59,694 nt of DNA, from positions 1 to 59,694 of the forward strand of contig CAZWUK010000003.1 of the NCBI GenBank assembly GCA_964636685.1, in the 5' to 3' direction. This document shows positions 58,835-59,694 of this stretch, in pieces. This DNA is from CAZWUK01 sp964636685 (GTDB lineage: Bacteria; Bacillota; Clostridia; Christensenellales; CAG-138). The number at the start of each line of letters is the position of its first letter. Positions within the stretch are counted from its first letter, which is position 1. The translations under genes and the position numbers were made by a program. The notes under the pieces are model-generated. The model worked only from the letters and a program-made list of their open reading frames with translations, made no database searches and was not told the origin of the DNA.

Positions 58835-59602
58835 TTACATAAACAGCGAAAGGTATGCCGTAAGCAGCGTTTTTCCGCAAAGTAAGGCGATGGCCATGCC
58901 GACGGACAGACACGGGCCAAAGGCAAAATGATCTCTGCGTCCCTTCTTTTTGGACGCAAGCAGATAGATCCCATAACCGCCGCCCAGCAAAAATGCGAGA
59001 AACGTGCCGACCAGCAGCTGCTGCCAGCCGAGCAGAAAGCCACAGACGGCGCACAGCTTGATATCGCCGCCGCCAAAGCTTGTGTGAACGACGAGGTTGA
59101 TGAGCAGCATTGGCACGCTTACTGCAGAAAGACCGATGACGCGGGACAGGACGGAAACCTCCGGGAATGCGAAGATCGCGCCGACTGCGACAACGCACAG
59201 CGCGAGGATGAGCCCGTCCGGAATTTCCATGGTGTCGGCGTCGATGAGCGCGATGACCATCAAAATAAACAGGCTGACGCAAACAATCGCAGCCTTTGGC
59301 GTAAAACCAAAAACCGCGACGGACAGCACCGCCCAAAGACCGCCGGAAAATTCCACAAGCGGATAACGGTAGGATATTTTATTGTGGCAATACCGGCATC
59401 TGCCACCCAGAAACAGCCAGCTGAAAATCGGTACGAGATCCAGCGGTGAGAGGGTGTGATGACAGCCGGGACAAAAGGATCGTCCCCGCACAAAGTCGAT
59501 TTTGTTCGGGATACGGTAGATCAGCACATTGCAAAAGCTCCCAATGCACAGCCCGAACACAAATATCAGCAGATACAGCATTGCATACAGGAGACGAACC
59601 AT
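58835..59602 (-). CDS. pilD: Prepilin peptidase / N-methyltransferase PilD
   Basis: 255 residues, about eight membrane helices. N-terminal cytosolic loop with CPGC and CRYC zinc pairs, NVLIYRIP, active-site aspartates in ALIDADTMEIPDG and GGGDIKL. Cleaves the leaders of the four pilin-like proteins in this locus and methylates their new N-termini. ATG 59602 taken; TTG 59614 abuts AAAGGA too closely. First gene of the locus seen here. Confidence 0.93.
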   Translation of the reverse strand: MVRLLYAMLYLLIFVFGLCIGSFCNVLIYRIPNKIDFVRGRSFCPGCHHTLSPLDLVPIFSWLFLGGRCRYCHNKISYRYPLVEFSGGLWAVLSVAVFGFTPKAAIVCVSLFILMVIALIDADTMEIPDGLILALCVVAVGAIFAFPEVSVLSRVIGLSAVSVPMLLINLVVHTSFGGGDIKLCAVCGFLLGWQQLLVGTFLAFLLGGGYGIYLLASKKKGRRDHFAFGPCLSVGMAIALLCGKTLLTAYLSLFM

Positions 59603-59642
59603 ATATGCAAGCAAGTCCTTTCCGTGAAGTGAGCTGTTTTAC

Positions 59643-59668
59643 AACAGAGCGGCTTGCGCCGCTCCGTT
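59643..59668. other. Hairpin upstream of pilD
   Basis: AAC-AGAGCGGC, TTGC, GCCGCTC-C-GTT: strong stem without a long T-run on either side; may be the terminator of an upstream gene or leader structure. The rest up to the window end is non-coding. Confidence 0.45.
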
Positions 59669-59694
59669 GCGTAAAATACGATCGCTGTTTGTTA

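Noticed and set aside
59643..59668. Promoter-proximal attenuator for the pilus locus
   Set aside because: Strong stem but no T-run and upstream sequence is missing, so its role cannot be assigned.

Overview
This window looks like a chromosomal segment of a spore-forming, fairly GC-rich member of the Clostridia (Firmicutes). The evidence is: near-consensus sigma-A promoters and strong AGGAGG-type ribosome sites; a CIRCE element; a BirA/BioY pair; a PyrK/PyrDB-type pyr operon that includes pyrI; a cwlJ-gerQ spore-germination pair; and FtsH, TSCPD and YczE-family proteins typical of the group. The closest relatives may lie among the Oscillospiraceae and allies, but that is inference. A run of 100 N at 57175-57274 marks a scaffold gap, so this is a draft assembly or MAG. 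No rRNA, tRNA, CRISPR array, phage or transposase gene was recognised.

Layout. 1-6.2 kb: a truncated K+-independent-type H+-pyrophosphatase (minus), then a PAS hybrid sensor kinase, an SMC/ABC-like ATPase and an AraC/GyrI-like regulator (plus). 6.2-9.9 kb: htpG under CIRCE control, and a bioY-birA operon with a divergent BirA-type operator. 9.9-17.1 kb: ilvE, then a complete pyrBICFKDE operon behind a leader with a 12-codon peptide abutting an intrinsic terminator (pyrBI-type attenuation). 17-24.9 kb: a flavoprotein oxidoreductase, a LytTR regulator, a surface protein with a Pro/Thr stalk plus a coupled microprotein, azlCD, a clostripain-family protease and small membrane proteins. 24.9-31.9 kb: ftsH, a membrane protein, a NUDIX hydrolase, a ManA-like cupin, an 850-bp region without a clear gene, a Sel1 lipoprotein and a YczE-family protein.

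32-41.2 kb: a REC-PAS-GGDEF protein, a cytosolic ParB-like/BMP fusion with its phosphoesterase, an Ig-like lipoprotein, a PAS protein with a degenerate GGDEF, and a tandem-GntR gene tightly bracketed by two inverted ~145-bp repeats. 41.2-46.3 kb: cwlJ-gerQ, an NlpC/P60 hydrolase, a possibly leaderless acyltransferase gene with a TSCPD protein, a papain-like small protein, a GNAT enzyme and a YegP protein. 46.3-59.6 kb: a minus-strand type IV pilus locus, pilD-pilC-pilM-[gap]-pilN-pilO-pilB-pilT, a 1149-residue prepilin with GLUG-like repeats, three minor pilins, and a HerA-like ATPase.

The most unusual items are the inverted-repeat unit around the tandem-GntR gene, the pyr leader, the giant GLUG-repeat prepilin, and the cytosolic ParB-like/BMP protein. 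All functions are read from sequence motifs; nothing was searched against a database.
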